A DNA stretch of 64,000 nt from JAAFIP01 sp963775085 (lineage in GTDB: Bacteria > Pseudomonadota > Gammaproteobacteria > Burkholderiales > Burkholderiaceae_C). Under the pieces are notes generated by a model that saw nothing but the letters and a program-made list of their open reading frames with translations, did no database searches and was not told the DNA's origin. Numbering within the stretch: position 1 is the stretch's first letter; the number at the start of each line of letters is the position of its first letter. The translations under genes and the position numbers were made by a program. The stretch is from contig CAVZHO010000006.1 in NCBI GenBank assembly GCA_963775085.1, forward strand, positions 62,001-126,000, read 5' to 3'. This document shows, one piece after another, positions 51,778 to 58,872 of this stretch.

Positions 51778-53052
51778 ATGAAATTGAGCAAGAAACGTTT
51801 TCTGTTAACACTGGGCGCCGCCCTGTGTGCAGCAACGGTTGCGGGCACTGCACTGGCGCAGGCCAATATTGACAAATTGAAGCAAATGCGGGTGGCCACG
51901 ACGGACTTGAATATTCCGCTGGTGCCGCAAGCCGGTCCAAACGCGGACGCGATCAAGGAAAATCTGAAGCGCGTCAAAATGCCAGCCGGGTTCAAGATAG
52001 CGCTCTACGCCATCGTGCCGGATGCACGCCACATGGCGGTCGCACCGTCGACCAACATGCTGTTTGTCGGTACCCGCAAAACTACCGTGTGGGCGGTGAC
52101 TAACCGCAACAGCGGCCCTGCGGCGACCGAGGTGAAATCGTTTGCGCCCTCACTCAAATTTACCAACCCCAATGGCGTGTGCTGGACCAAGGACGGCTTC
52201 CTGATCGTCGCCGAGCACAACCGCGTGCTTAACTTCCCAGCGGCAGAGTTTTTCTATGAAGGCCCGGATGTCGCGGTGATCGAAGTCGTCGGCCAGGGCA
52301 AGCTGATCCCAGTGGAAGAAGAAAGTTACAACCATGGTGCACGGGTGTGCAAGGTGGGCAAGGACGGCATGCTCTATGTATCGTTGGGCCAGCCACACAA
52401 CGTGCAGCCGCGCGACAAGATCAAGCTGTACAACGATGTGGGCATTGGCGGCATGGTGCGCATGAACGCTTTTGACGGCAGCAAGCGCGAGGTGTATGCC
52501 ACCGGCATCCGCAACTCGGTGGGCCATGACTTCAACCCCAAAGACGGCACGCTGTGGTTTACCGACAACCAAACCGATGGCATGGGTGACGACATTCCGG
52601 CCGGTGAGATCAACCGCATCACCAAGGCGGGCCAGTTCTTTGGCTATCCGTGGATTCAGGGCAAGACCCGCATCACCGAGCACGGCTATGACAAAGACCC
52701 CCTGCCCACCAATGTGACCAACCCCGAGGTGTACATGGATGCCCACGCGGCTGACTTGGGAATGACCTTCTACACCGGCAAGAAGTTTCCTGCCAAGTAC
52801 CAAGGCGGCATCTTCTCGGCCCAGCATGGTTCATGGAACCGCACCAACCCGATTGGCGCGCGCATCATGTTCACCAGCCTCAAAGCCGACGGCACCGCGG
52901 ACAAGACCGAGGTGTTTGCCGATGGCTGGCTGGACAACGAGACCCGCCAGTACCGTGGCCGCCCTGTTGACGTAGCCAACTTGCCTGACGGCTCCATCTT
53001 GGTGTCGGACGATTTTGCGGGCGCGATTTACCGCATCAGCTATTCAGAATAA
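51778..53052 (+). CDS. PQQ-dependent sugar/aldehyde dehydrogenase-like protein
   Basis: The 424-residue protein has a signal peptide (MKLSKKRFLLTLGAALCAAT to LAQ) and a six-bladed beta-propeller of the glucose/sorbosone dehydrogenase family. YATGIRNSVGHDFNPKDGTL and WFTDNQTDGMGDDIPAGEIN are typical; the mid-domain HGARV and the final LPDGSILVSDDFAGAIYRI also fit. It would oxidise a sugar or aldehyde in the periplasm using PQQ and pass electrons to a cytochrome, and a cytochrome c gene follows. The start at 51778 has AGGAG six bases upstream. Confidence 0.86.
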   Translation: MKLSKKRFLLTLGAALCAATVAGTALAQANIDKLKQMRVATTDLNIPLVPQAGPNADAIKENLKRVKMPAGFKIALYAIVPDARHMAVAPSTNMLFVGTRKTTVWAVTNRNSGPAATEVKSFAPSLKFTNPNGVCWTKDGFLIVAEHNRVLNFPAAEFFYEGPDVAVIEVVGQGKLIPVEEESYNHGARVCKVGKDGMLYVSLGQPHNVQPRDKIKLYNDVGIGGMVRMNAFDGSKREVYATGIRNSVGHDFNPKDGTLWFTDNQTDGMGDDIPAGEINRITKAGQFFGYPWIQGKTRITEHGYDKDPLPTNVTNPEVYMDAHAADLGMTFYTGKKFPAKYQGGIFSAQHGSWNRTNPIGARIMFTSLKADGTADKTEVFADGWLDNETRQYRGRPVDVANLPDGSILVSDDFAGAIYRISYSE

Positions 53053-53075
53053 ACCCCTGGCGGGTTGAACCATGG

Positions 53076-53107
53076 GGCGCGTATGCTGGCATACGCGCCT
53101 ATTTTTT
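53076..53107 (+). terminator. Intrinsic terminator or attenuator between dehydrogenase and cytochrome genes
   Basis: GGCGCGTATGC and GCATACGCGCC form an 11-bp stem with a two-base loop as written, followed by TATTTTTTT. The cytochrome ribosome site begins directly after, so cytochrome expression would depend on readthrough. Confidence 0.8.
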
Positions 53108-53123
53108 TACGGAGGACGAAAGC

Positions 53124-53468
53124 ATGAAACACCACCACCCTAGAGTTATGTCGATGGGGCAAATAGCCGCGTTGCTGCTGGCCAGCTTGGCCGCTGGCAC
53201 CACGCACGCGGGCGATGCCGCCGCTGGCAAAGCGCGCGCAGGCATGTGCGCCACCTGCCACGGGCCGCTGGGCATCAGCCAGCTGCCCAATGCGCCGCAT
53301 TTGGCCGGGCAGCCAGAGATTTATATGATCGAACAACTCAAACAGTACCGCAGCGGCAAACGTGCCAATGAGGTGATGGCGGTGATTGCCAAGCCGATGA
53401 CCGACACGGAGATTGAAGACTTGGCGGCTTGGTACAGCTCGATCACGATCAAGGTGACCGAGAAGTAA
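53124..53468 (+). CDS. Cytochrome c, small periplasmic class I
   Basis: The 114-residue protein has a signal peptide ending in THAG and one heme site CATCH in AGMCATCHGPLG, with a Met ligand probably in VIAKPMTD. It resembles cytochrome c553/c4-type domains. It is likely the electron acceptor of the dehydrogenase encoded just upstream. Its GGAGG site lies immediately after the terminator stem. Confidence 0.88.
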   Translation: MKHHHPRVMSMGQIAALLLASLAAGTTHAGDAAAGKARAGMCATCHGPLGISQLPNAPHLAGQPEIYMIEQLKQYRSGKRANEVMAVIAKPMTDTEIEDLAAWYSSITIKVTEK

Positions 53469-53476
53469 AGCGGTTT

Positions 53477-54565
53477 CTACTCGCCATCCAACCGCCACCA
53501 TGGCAGTGTCTTGGTCAGTGACAGTACCTTGCCAGAGTTTTCATTTTGATAGCCGTGGATACCGTCGAGCTGTTTACGCCAGGCGCTGCTTTGGAGCGTT
53601 TTACGTAACGACACGACCGTTGGGTCCAGTAGTGCGGTTTTCAGGCACACCAAATCGTAACGTTCTTGCACCAGGGGCACAAAGTCCAGACCCATCGCTA
53701 CGGCTACAGCTTGTATGCCTATGCCCACATCCGCGCTGCCTTGGGCAACAGCGTGTGCCACCGCAGAGTGTGACGGCTCGGTGTGGCGATAGCCAACAAT
53801 CTGGCTGTGTTTGATGTCAAGTTGCGCAAGTAGCTCGTCAAGCAGTAAGCGCGTTCCGGTGCCCAGAGCGCGGTTTGACAAGCGCAGGTTCTTGTCCCGT
53901 ACATCTGCCAGCGTCTTGATGCCATGGGGGTTGCCGCGCGGCAAAATCAGTCCTTGCATCCTTTTTGCAAAACCGATGATTTTGTGCAGGCCCGGTTGCA
54001 GCAGGGGCTGGTAGGTGCGTTGCGCCAGGGTGCCGCGCAGGGCAGGAAGGGTCGTATGAAAACCCGCCATCACGCAGCGCCCCTCGTTAAGGGCGCGGAT
54101 AGCGTCTACGCTGCCGGTAAATGTGATGTCCAGGTGCAAATGCTGCTTGGCGCAATGCAGCCGCAGCTGACTCAATGCCTCATCATGGCTGGCATAGAGC
54201 GACACCACCTGGGTCTGCGCTTCAAACGCCAACGCAAAGCTGCGCTCCAGTTCGGCTTGCAGGGCTTCAATTTGTGGGGCAAGCCGCGCCTGCGCCTGGC
54301 GTTCGGCATACATCAATTTGGTGCCAAAGGGGCTCAGGCGCGCCGCCTGCCCTTTGTCCCAGACCAGCAGATTCTCACCCAGCTCGGCCTCCCAGCGTTT
54401 GAGCTCGCCCCACACATGTCGGTACGACAGGTTGAGGTTTTTAGCCGCAGCCAATATCGAGCCCTGTGCCTGCACAGCATGCAGTAACGCCATCAGTGGG
54501 TTGTGTATCGGCCCGCGTGGCTTGGACGCTGGATGAAGTGAATAGGATAACTGGATGTTTTGCAC
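53477..54565 (-). CDS. Regulator with ModE-like HTH and periplasmic-binding-like domain
   Basis: This 362-residue protein has an N-terminal ModE/LysR-like winged helix (HAVQAQGSILAAAKNLNLSY then RHVWGELKRWEAELGENLLV) at about 25-85 and a C-terminal domain of the PBP-like type (LHLDITFTGSVDAIRALNEG, RYDLVCLKTALLDPTVVSL). Such one-component proteins probably sense molybdate or tungstate, or a cofactor form, directly and switch uptake genes. It starts with GTG at 54565; the paralogue MHTVSL supports this. It is divergent from tupA2. A broken copy lies at 46171. Confidence 0.85.
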   Translation of the reverse strand: MQNIQLSYSLHPASKPRGPIHNPLMALLHAVQAQGSILAAAKNLNLSYRHVWGELKRWEAELGENLLVWDKGQAARLSPFGTKLMYAERQAQARLAPQIEALQAELERSFALAFEAQTQVVSLYASHDEALSQLRLHCAKQHLHLDITFTGSVDAIRALNEGRCVMAGFHTTLPALRGTLAQRTYQPLLQPGLHKIIGFAKRMQGLILPRGNPHGIKTLADVRDKNLRLSNRALGTGTRLLLDELLAQLDIKHSQIVGYRHTEPSHSAVAHAVAQGSADVGIGIQAVAVAMGLDFVPLVQERYDLVCLKTALLDPTVVSLRKTLQSSAWRKQLDGIHGYQNENSGKVLSLTKTLPWWRLDGE

Positions 54566-54802
54566 GGGTTGAAGTTTGCCTGAAAATTTTCAACCACCGC
54601 CGTATCGATCAAGTTCTTATGCAATTGACTGCATAGCTCGTCAATACCAATGGTCTGGCTGCTGCATAGCATTTACCATGATTACTGGCAGGCTTTCTGG
54701 GCAATTTATTTCTGTCGAGCACCGACTCACCGGGCAGGGCCAGATGCAAAAAACATTTGGCAGTTCAAAGCTGACTCCTGTGACTTTTTTCAAGGTAACC
54801 GC

Positions 54803-55660
54803 ATGATCACTTCGTTATTTTTAACTTTTTTTAAGTCTTTTAGCACCAAAGCTCAATATTCAACGGCGAAAGTAGCTGCTGTTTTCGTAGTAATTGGTGT
54901 GGCGGTAGGTGCTGTGCAGGCGCAAAGTATCGTTATGGCATCCACGACCTCCACCGAGCAATCGGGGCTGTTTAGCTACCTGCTGCCTGAATTCAAGCGG
55001 GCTACCGGCATTGACGTGAAGGTGGTCGCGCTGGGCACAGGGCAGGCCATCGACATGGGTCGACGCGGCGATGCGGACGTGTTGTTTGTGCACGACCAGG
55101 TGGCCGAAGAAAAGTTTGTTGCCGAAGGCTTCAGCACCAAACGTCTGCCTGTGATGTACAACGACTTCGTCCTGATTGGCCCCAAGTCCGACCCCGCCAA
55201 TGTCAGGGGCAAGGACATCACCGAAGCATTTAAAAAACTGAGTAGTGGCAACGCTTCTTTTCTCTCGCGCGGTGACAAATCCGGCACCCATGCGGCTGAG
55301 TTGCGCTATTGGAATATGGCAGGCCTGGTGGACAAAAAAGGCAGCGGCTACAGGGAGTGTGGCTGCGGCATGGGTCCCGCACTGAATATTGCAAAATCCA
55401 CTGACGCGTATCTGTTGGCCGACAGAGGCACCTGGTTGAATTTTAAAAATCGTGCAGACCTGACCATTTTGGTCGAAGGTGATAACAAACTGTTCAACCA
55501 GTATGGCGTAATGGGCATCAATCCGGCCAAGCACCCGCACGTCAAAGTGGCTGATGCACAGAAGTTTGTCGACTGGGTCGTCTCGCCTGCCGGGCAATCT
55601 AGTATTGCGGGTTACAAGATTGGTGGGGAACAATTATTTTTTCCCAATGCAAGCAAATAG
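54803..55660 (+). CDS. Tungstate-binding protein TupA, second copy
   Basis: The 285-residue protein has a signal peptide ending AVQAQ and SIVMASTTSTEQSGLF, then VALGTGQAIDMGRRGDADVL and LSRGDKSGTHAAELRYW. Like copy one it carries CGCGMG (Cys186 and Cys188). It is clearly a paralogue of the TupA at 50763, but no permease gene accompanies it; the next gene is a ModA-like protein. The start at 54803 follows AAGG. It may share TupBC or act as a sensor. Confidence 0.88.
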   Translation: MITSLFLTFFKSFSTKAQYSTAKVAAVFVVIGVAVGAVQAQSIVMASTTSTEQSGLFSYLLPEFKRATGIDVKVVALGTGQAIDMGRRGDADVLFVHDQVAEEKFVAEGFSTKRLPVMYNDFVLIGPKSDPANVRGKDITEAFKKLSSGNASFLSRGDKSGTHAAELRYWNMAGLVDKKGSGYRECGCGMGPALNIAKSTDAYLLADRGTWLNFKNRADLTILVEGDNKLFNQYGVMGINPAKHPHVKVADAQKFVDWVVSPAGQSSIAGYKIGGEQLFFPNASK

Positions 55661-55668
55661 GAGGCGCT

Positions 55669-56313
55669 GTGGAACCATTCAAACAGCCGTGGCGCAGATA
55701 TTTTGGCGCAACGGTGATGGTGTTTAGCATGGCGCAAACTGTGGCCCTGGCGCAAGCCGCTGACGTGGTGTTTGTCTATGCGGCAGGCAGTTTGCGGGCA
55801 CCCTTGACGCAAGTGGCACGCGACTTTGAGGCGCAGGCGAATGGGGTCAAGGTGGAATTGGTTTTTGGAGCCTCAGGCTTGCTTAAAGACCGCATTTCCG
55901 GGCAGACTAGTGCACAGACCAAGCCCGCCCATGTGTTTGCATCTGCCAATATGGAGCACCCACAGGCCTTGGTAGCCACCGGGAGGTTTGCCACCGAGCG
56001 CCGCTTTACCCGCAATGCCCTGTGCGCGCTGACTGCGCTGCCAATGGATGTGCGCGAGGACAACTTGGTGCGCGTTTTGCTAAACCCTGACGTCAAAGTA
56101 GGCATCTCCACCCCACGCGCCGACCCCTCGGGCGACTACACCTGGCAAATGTTTGAGCGCATAGAAGCCACGGGCGCAGGCCCCAAGGGCTCTGCCGATG
56201 CATTGAAGTCCAAAGCCTTGCAACTGACGGGTGGACCTAACTCACCTGCACCTCCCGCTGACCGCAATGTATATGGCATGCTGGCAAGCAACGCGCGGGC
56301 TTTGTCTCCTTAA
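55669..56313 (+). CDS. Shortened ModA-like molybdate-binding protein
   Basis: The 214-residue protein has a signal peptide (SMAQTVALAQA) and the ModA start VVFVYAAGSLRAPLTQVARD then VFGASGLLKDRISGQ. After GGPNSPAPPADRNVYGML it stops with ASNARALSP, whereas ModA proteins continue for about 50-60 residues more. It lacks the final helix-strand segment and may be non-functional or have another role. Start is GTG at 55669 with AGGAGG upstream. The gene is eight bases after tupA2 and 15 before the next. Confidence 0.8.
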   Translation: MEPFKQPWRRYFGATVMVFSMAQTVALAQAADVVFVYAAGSLRAPLTQVARDFEAQANGVKVELVFGASGLLKDRISGQTSAQTKPAHVFASANMEHPQALVATGRFATERRFTRNALCALTALPMDVREDNLVRVLLNPDVKVGISTPRADPSGDYTWQMFERIEATGAGPKGSADALKSKALQLTGGPNSPAPPADRNVYGMLASNARALSP

Positions 56314-56328
56314 AGTAGAGGGATTGAC

Positions 56329-56868
56329 ATGTTGTTTGCGCGCAGCCGCCGTGCCTGGCTATATGCTGCATTATTTATAGCCGCTTACGCAATATCCACT
56401 TGGACTACAGCCCAAAGCAGTCCCAGACCGAGCGAGGTGGTGTACCTGTTTGGCGCTATGCAAACCAACCGTGTGCTGAGGGTCGACGATTTGCGTGCCA
56501 TGCCAGCGGCGATGCAGCAAAACTTTAGCCAAACACGCACAGTGGGCGGTGTGGAGCAGCGCACCACGCTACGCGGGGTAAAGCTGCCAGCTTTGCTGGA
56601 GCAAATAGGTTTGAATACCCAAGCCCGCGCTGAATGGAAAAACCTGCTGGTGACAGCCACCGCCACCGATGGCTACCGCGCTGTCTTCACCTGGCCTGAA
56701 CTTATCAACACGCCCACTGGCGAAGGCGTGTTGGTGGTGTACGAACGCGATGGACAGCCGCTGGATGCGCGTGAGGGGCGTATAGCGCTGCAATCGACGG
56801 CAGACTTTCGTCTGGGTGCGCGCCATGTGCGCAATTTGCTGCGCATCGAAGTGAGCTTGCTTAACTGA
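56329..56868 (+). CDS. Secreted sulfite-oxidase-fold (molybdopterin-domain-like) protein
   Basis: This 179-residue protein has a signal peptide and a single domain similar to the molybdopterin-binding domain of the sulfite oxidase family (TTLRGVKLPALLEQIGLN, then LVTATATDGYRAVFTWPELI). It contains no cysteine at all, so it lacks the residue that binds molybdenum in that family. It may bind a cofactor or be a chaperone. The signal peptide core (about residues 14-28) is an SR repeat read in the reverse direction. It is the third gene of the tupA2 operon. Confidence 0.78.
   Translation: MLFARSRRAWLYAALFIAAYAISTWTTAQSSPRPSEVVYLFGAMQTNRVLRVDDLRAMPAAMQQNFSQTRTVGGVEQRTTLRGVKLPALLEQIGLNTQARAEWKNLLVTATATDGYRAVFTWPELINTPTGEGVLVVYERDGQPLDAREGRIALQSTADFRLGARHVRNLLRIEVSLLN
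56370..56412 (-). repeat. SR repeat inside a third signal peptide
   Basis: TTTATAGCCGCTTACGCAAT and CCACTTGGACTACAGCC are the reversed SR consensus. They encode ALFIAAYAISTWTTA. Confidence 0.7.
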
Positions 56869-57037
56869 ACTGGTGGCTCTGAAAACCGGTAGCGTTGACC
56901 ATCGTTGGTTTGGGCGGCACCCGTCCACCGGGACGTATGGCTCATGCAAGCCAGTCGATCTTGCCCGAACGAGACTGGTATGGCGCCTGACTGGCTGCGC
57001 CCCTACTGGACATTGGCCTGCGCTGTGGGATGAAAAC

Positions 57038-58186
57038 TCACTGCTTTTTATGGCTCTTGCTGCTGGTGAGCTTGCGGTACACCGTGGCACGGCTGATGCC
57101 CAGGGTTTGCGCGGCGATGCTTACGTTGCCGCGTGCGTTGGATACCGCTTTGCGGATGAAGTCGGTGGTCAGGGCCTTTAAAGGTGCGGTGGAGCCTGCG
57201 GTGTCGTTGGCGAAATCATGGTCGCTGCGCAGTACCCGGGCCATCATCGTCAGGCCGGACCACAGTGGCAGCTCCACTGGTGCGCCGCGACGGGCGGCAT
57301 CAAATACATGGCCGTGCGCCGTGGCAAACACCTCGTCAAAGTGGGGCAGGGCCGTGGGCACGCCCTGGGTGGGCAGTCCCAGCATGGTGCGCCCGGTGCG
57401 GTTGGCTGCGCAGATGCGCCCGTCAGTATCCAGCCCCAGCCAGCCCGCGTCCTGCGGTGCCGCCAGGCCCGGCCAATACAGTTGCAGGCTAAACAGATGC
57501 GGCAGGGCCTGGGCCAGCCGGTTTTCAATTTGCGTGGCCGCTTGCGCCACCAGGTGTTGCAGCTCACGCCGCTCGGGTGCCTCAATGCCGGTCAGATCCA
57601 GCATGCCGACGCAGGCCCCGTCGCTGCCAAAAATGGGTGCACCGGCGCAGGAGTACACCGTGGTGTCTGTAAAGAAATGCTCGCCCCGGTGCAGCCACAC
57701 CGGTTTGAGTTCTGCCAATGCCGCACCAATGGCGGTGGTACCCACCGATGCCTCGGACAAATCCACCCCCAAGCGGGCGATACAGCTGGCGCGCCTATCC
57801 TGCATGTCAATCGGGCCACCCATGTCGATGACTGTACCCGTGGCATTCGTGAGCAACGCGAAATAGCCGGTCCGTGCCAAGGTATGCTGCATGGTGTCAA
57901 TAACCCCATGGGCCGCCTCGCGCAACTGGCGGTTTTGTTCGGCATGGCGGCGCATCGCCTGTGCTGAGATGGCTTCAAACAGCACCGCTTGCTGGGGCGA
58001 CTGGCCGCGCGCCAGGCAGCGTTGCCATGACTGGGTGATCCACGGTTCAATCCGGACGCTGCCAGCCAGGCGTAAGCCCTGGACGCCCGCTTCCTCGCGG
58101 ATCACTGCGGTGCGCGCACGGGCAATTTGAGCCAGGCGCAGTGCGGGATTGCCCGACGAAGCATTCAAGGAGGTTAGTGCAGTCAC
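57038..58186 (-). CDS. GAF-Fis regulator without AAA+ domain
   Basis: The 382-residue protein resembles AcoR-type regulators at its N-terminus: ESWQRCLARG-like (ITQSWQRCLARGQSPQQAV), a GAF domain at about 80-210, and a PAS-like part. At its C-terminus it has a Fis-type HTH (NVSIAAQTLGISRATVYRKL). The sigma-54-contacting AAA+ domain that lies between in AcoR/NtrC proteins is missing, so it cannot open sigma-54 promoters by itself. It is divergent from the aldehyde oxidoreductase operon and probably regulates it. Confidence 0.86.
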   Translation of the reverse strand: MTALTSLNASSGNPALRLAQIARARTAVIREEAGVQGLRLAGSVRIEPWITQSWQRCLARGQSPQQAVLFEAISAQAMRRHAEQNRQLREAAHGVIDTMQHTLARTGYFALLTNATGTVIDMGGPIDMQDRRASCIARLGVDLSEASVGTTAIGAALAELKPVWLHRGEHFFTDTTVYSCAGAPIFGSDGACVGMLDLTGIEAPERRELQHLVAQAATQIENRLAQALPHLFSLQLYWPGLAAPQDAGWLGLDTDGRICAANRTGRTMLGLPTQGVPTALPHFDEVFATAHGHVFDAARRGAPVELPLWSGLTMMARVLRSDHDFANDTAGSTAPLKALTTDFIRKAVSNARGNVSIAAQTLGISRATVYRKLTSSKSHKKQ

Positions 58187-58192
58187 CCCTCT

Positions 58193-58232
58193 ATCATGCC
58201 GTGCCTTGCAAAAGGCTGCCGCCCGGCATGAT
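58193..58232. promoter_or_regulatory. Inverted repeat near the regulator start
   Basis: ATCATGCCG and CGGCATGAT are perfect complements separated by 22 bases, just before the GAF-Fis regulator start. They may be an autoregulation site. Confidence 0.35.
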
Positions 58233-58282
58233 GTTTCATTTTGAGAATTTCACGCCGCCAAGATACTCTTGGGGCGAGATAA

Positions 58283-58298
58283 CTAGGGTTATCCCTAG
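58283..58298. promoter_or_regulatory. Palindrome in the aor promoter region
   Basis: CTAGGG-TTAT-CCCTAG is a perfect inverted repeat, centred about 80 bases before the aorA start. A Fis-type HTH dimer could bind it. No good sigma-54 site was found nearby. Confidence 0.4.
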
Positions 58299-58371
58299 GC
58301 CTGTTGTAACTGTAGCGTTCAACAATCACTATGCAAATATTTTCATAGGCAATTAACCCGAGGAGACAGGT

Positions 58372-58848
58372 ATGCAAAAGGTCTTGCACATTAATCCGGA
58401 CAAATGCACCGGCTGCTTGCAATGCGAAATGGCGTGTTCGTTTGAAAACTACGGCACCTATGCCACCAGCAAGTCACGCATCAAAGTCTTTGATTTCCAC
58501 CACACGGGTAAAAAAGTGCCTTATACCTGCACGCAGTGCGACGAGGCATGGTGCCTGCACGCCTGCCCGGTAGAGGCCATTACCATTGACAAAGTCACGG
58601 GTGCCAAGGTGGTGAACGACTCCACCTGTGTGGGCTGCAAGGTCTGCACCATCGCTTGCCCATTCGGCACGGTCAACTATGTGCAGGAAACTGGCAAAGT
58701 GCAAAAATGCGATTTGTGCGGCGGCGACCCTGCTTGCGTAGAGGCCTGCCCCACCACCGCCATTACCTTCGTCGATGCCAACTGGACGGGTATCGACAAG
58801 ATGAAGTCCTGGGCCGACAAGCTGGGCAACCAGCCAAGCGCCTCGTAA
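58372..58848 (+). CDS. aorA: Aldehyde oxidoreductase ferredoxin subunit
   Basis: This 158-residue protein carries 16 cysteines in four ferredoxin-like sets: CTGCLQCEMAC, CTQCDEAWCLHACP, CVGCKVCTIACP and CDLCGGDPACVEACP, enough for four [4Fe-4S] clusters. It resembles the electron-transfer subunit AorA of the Aromatoleum aromaticum aldehyde oxidoreductase. It would connect the tungsten subunit to the FAD subunit in the cytoplasm. The start has a GGAGAC site; the large subunit follows 24 bases later. Confidence 0.88.
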   Translation: MQKVLHINPDKCTGCLQCEMACSFENYGTYATSKSRIKVFDFHHTGKKVPYTCTQCDEAWCLHACPVEAITIDKVTGAKVVNDSTCVGCKVCTIACPFGTVNYVQETGKVQKCDLCGGDPACVEACPTTAITFVDANWTGIDKMKSWADKLGNQPSAS

Positions 58849-58872
58849 TTCACAGCACAAGGAGCACACATC

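Noticed and set aside
54865..54900. Possible SR trace in the TupA2 signal peptide
   Set aside because: Only GTAGCTGCT and a T-rich tail match; too weak to list as a copy.
58187..58371. Sigma-54 promoter for the aor operon
   Set aside because: No TGGCAC-N5-TTGC pattern with correct spacing; the GTGCCTTGCA stretch near 58202 lacks the spacer.
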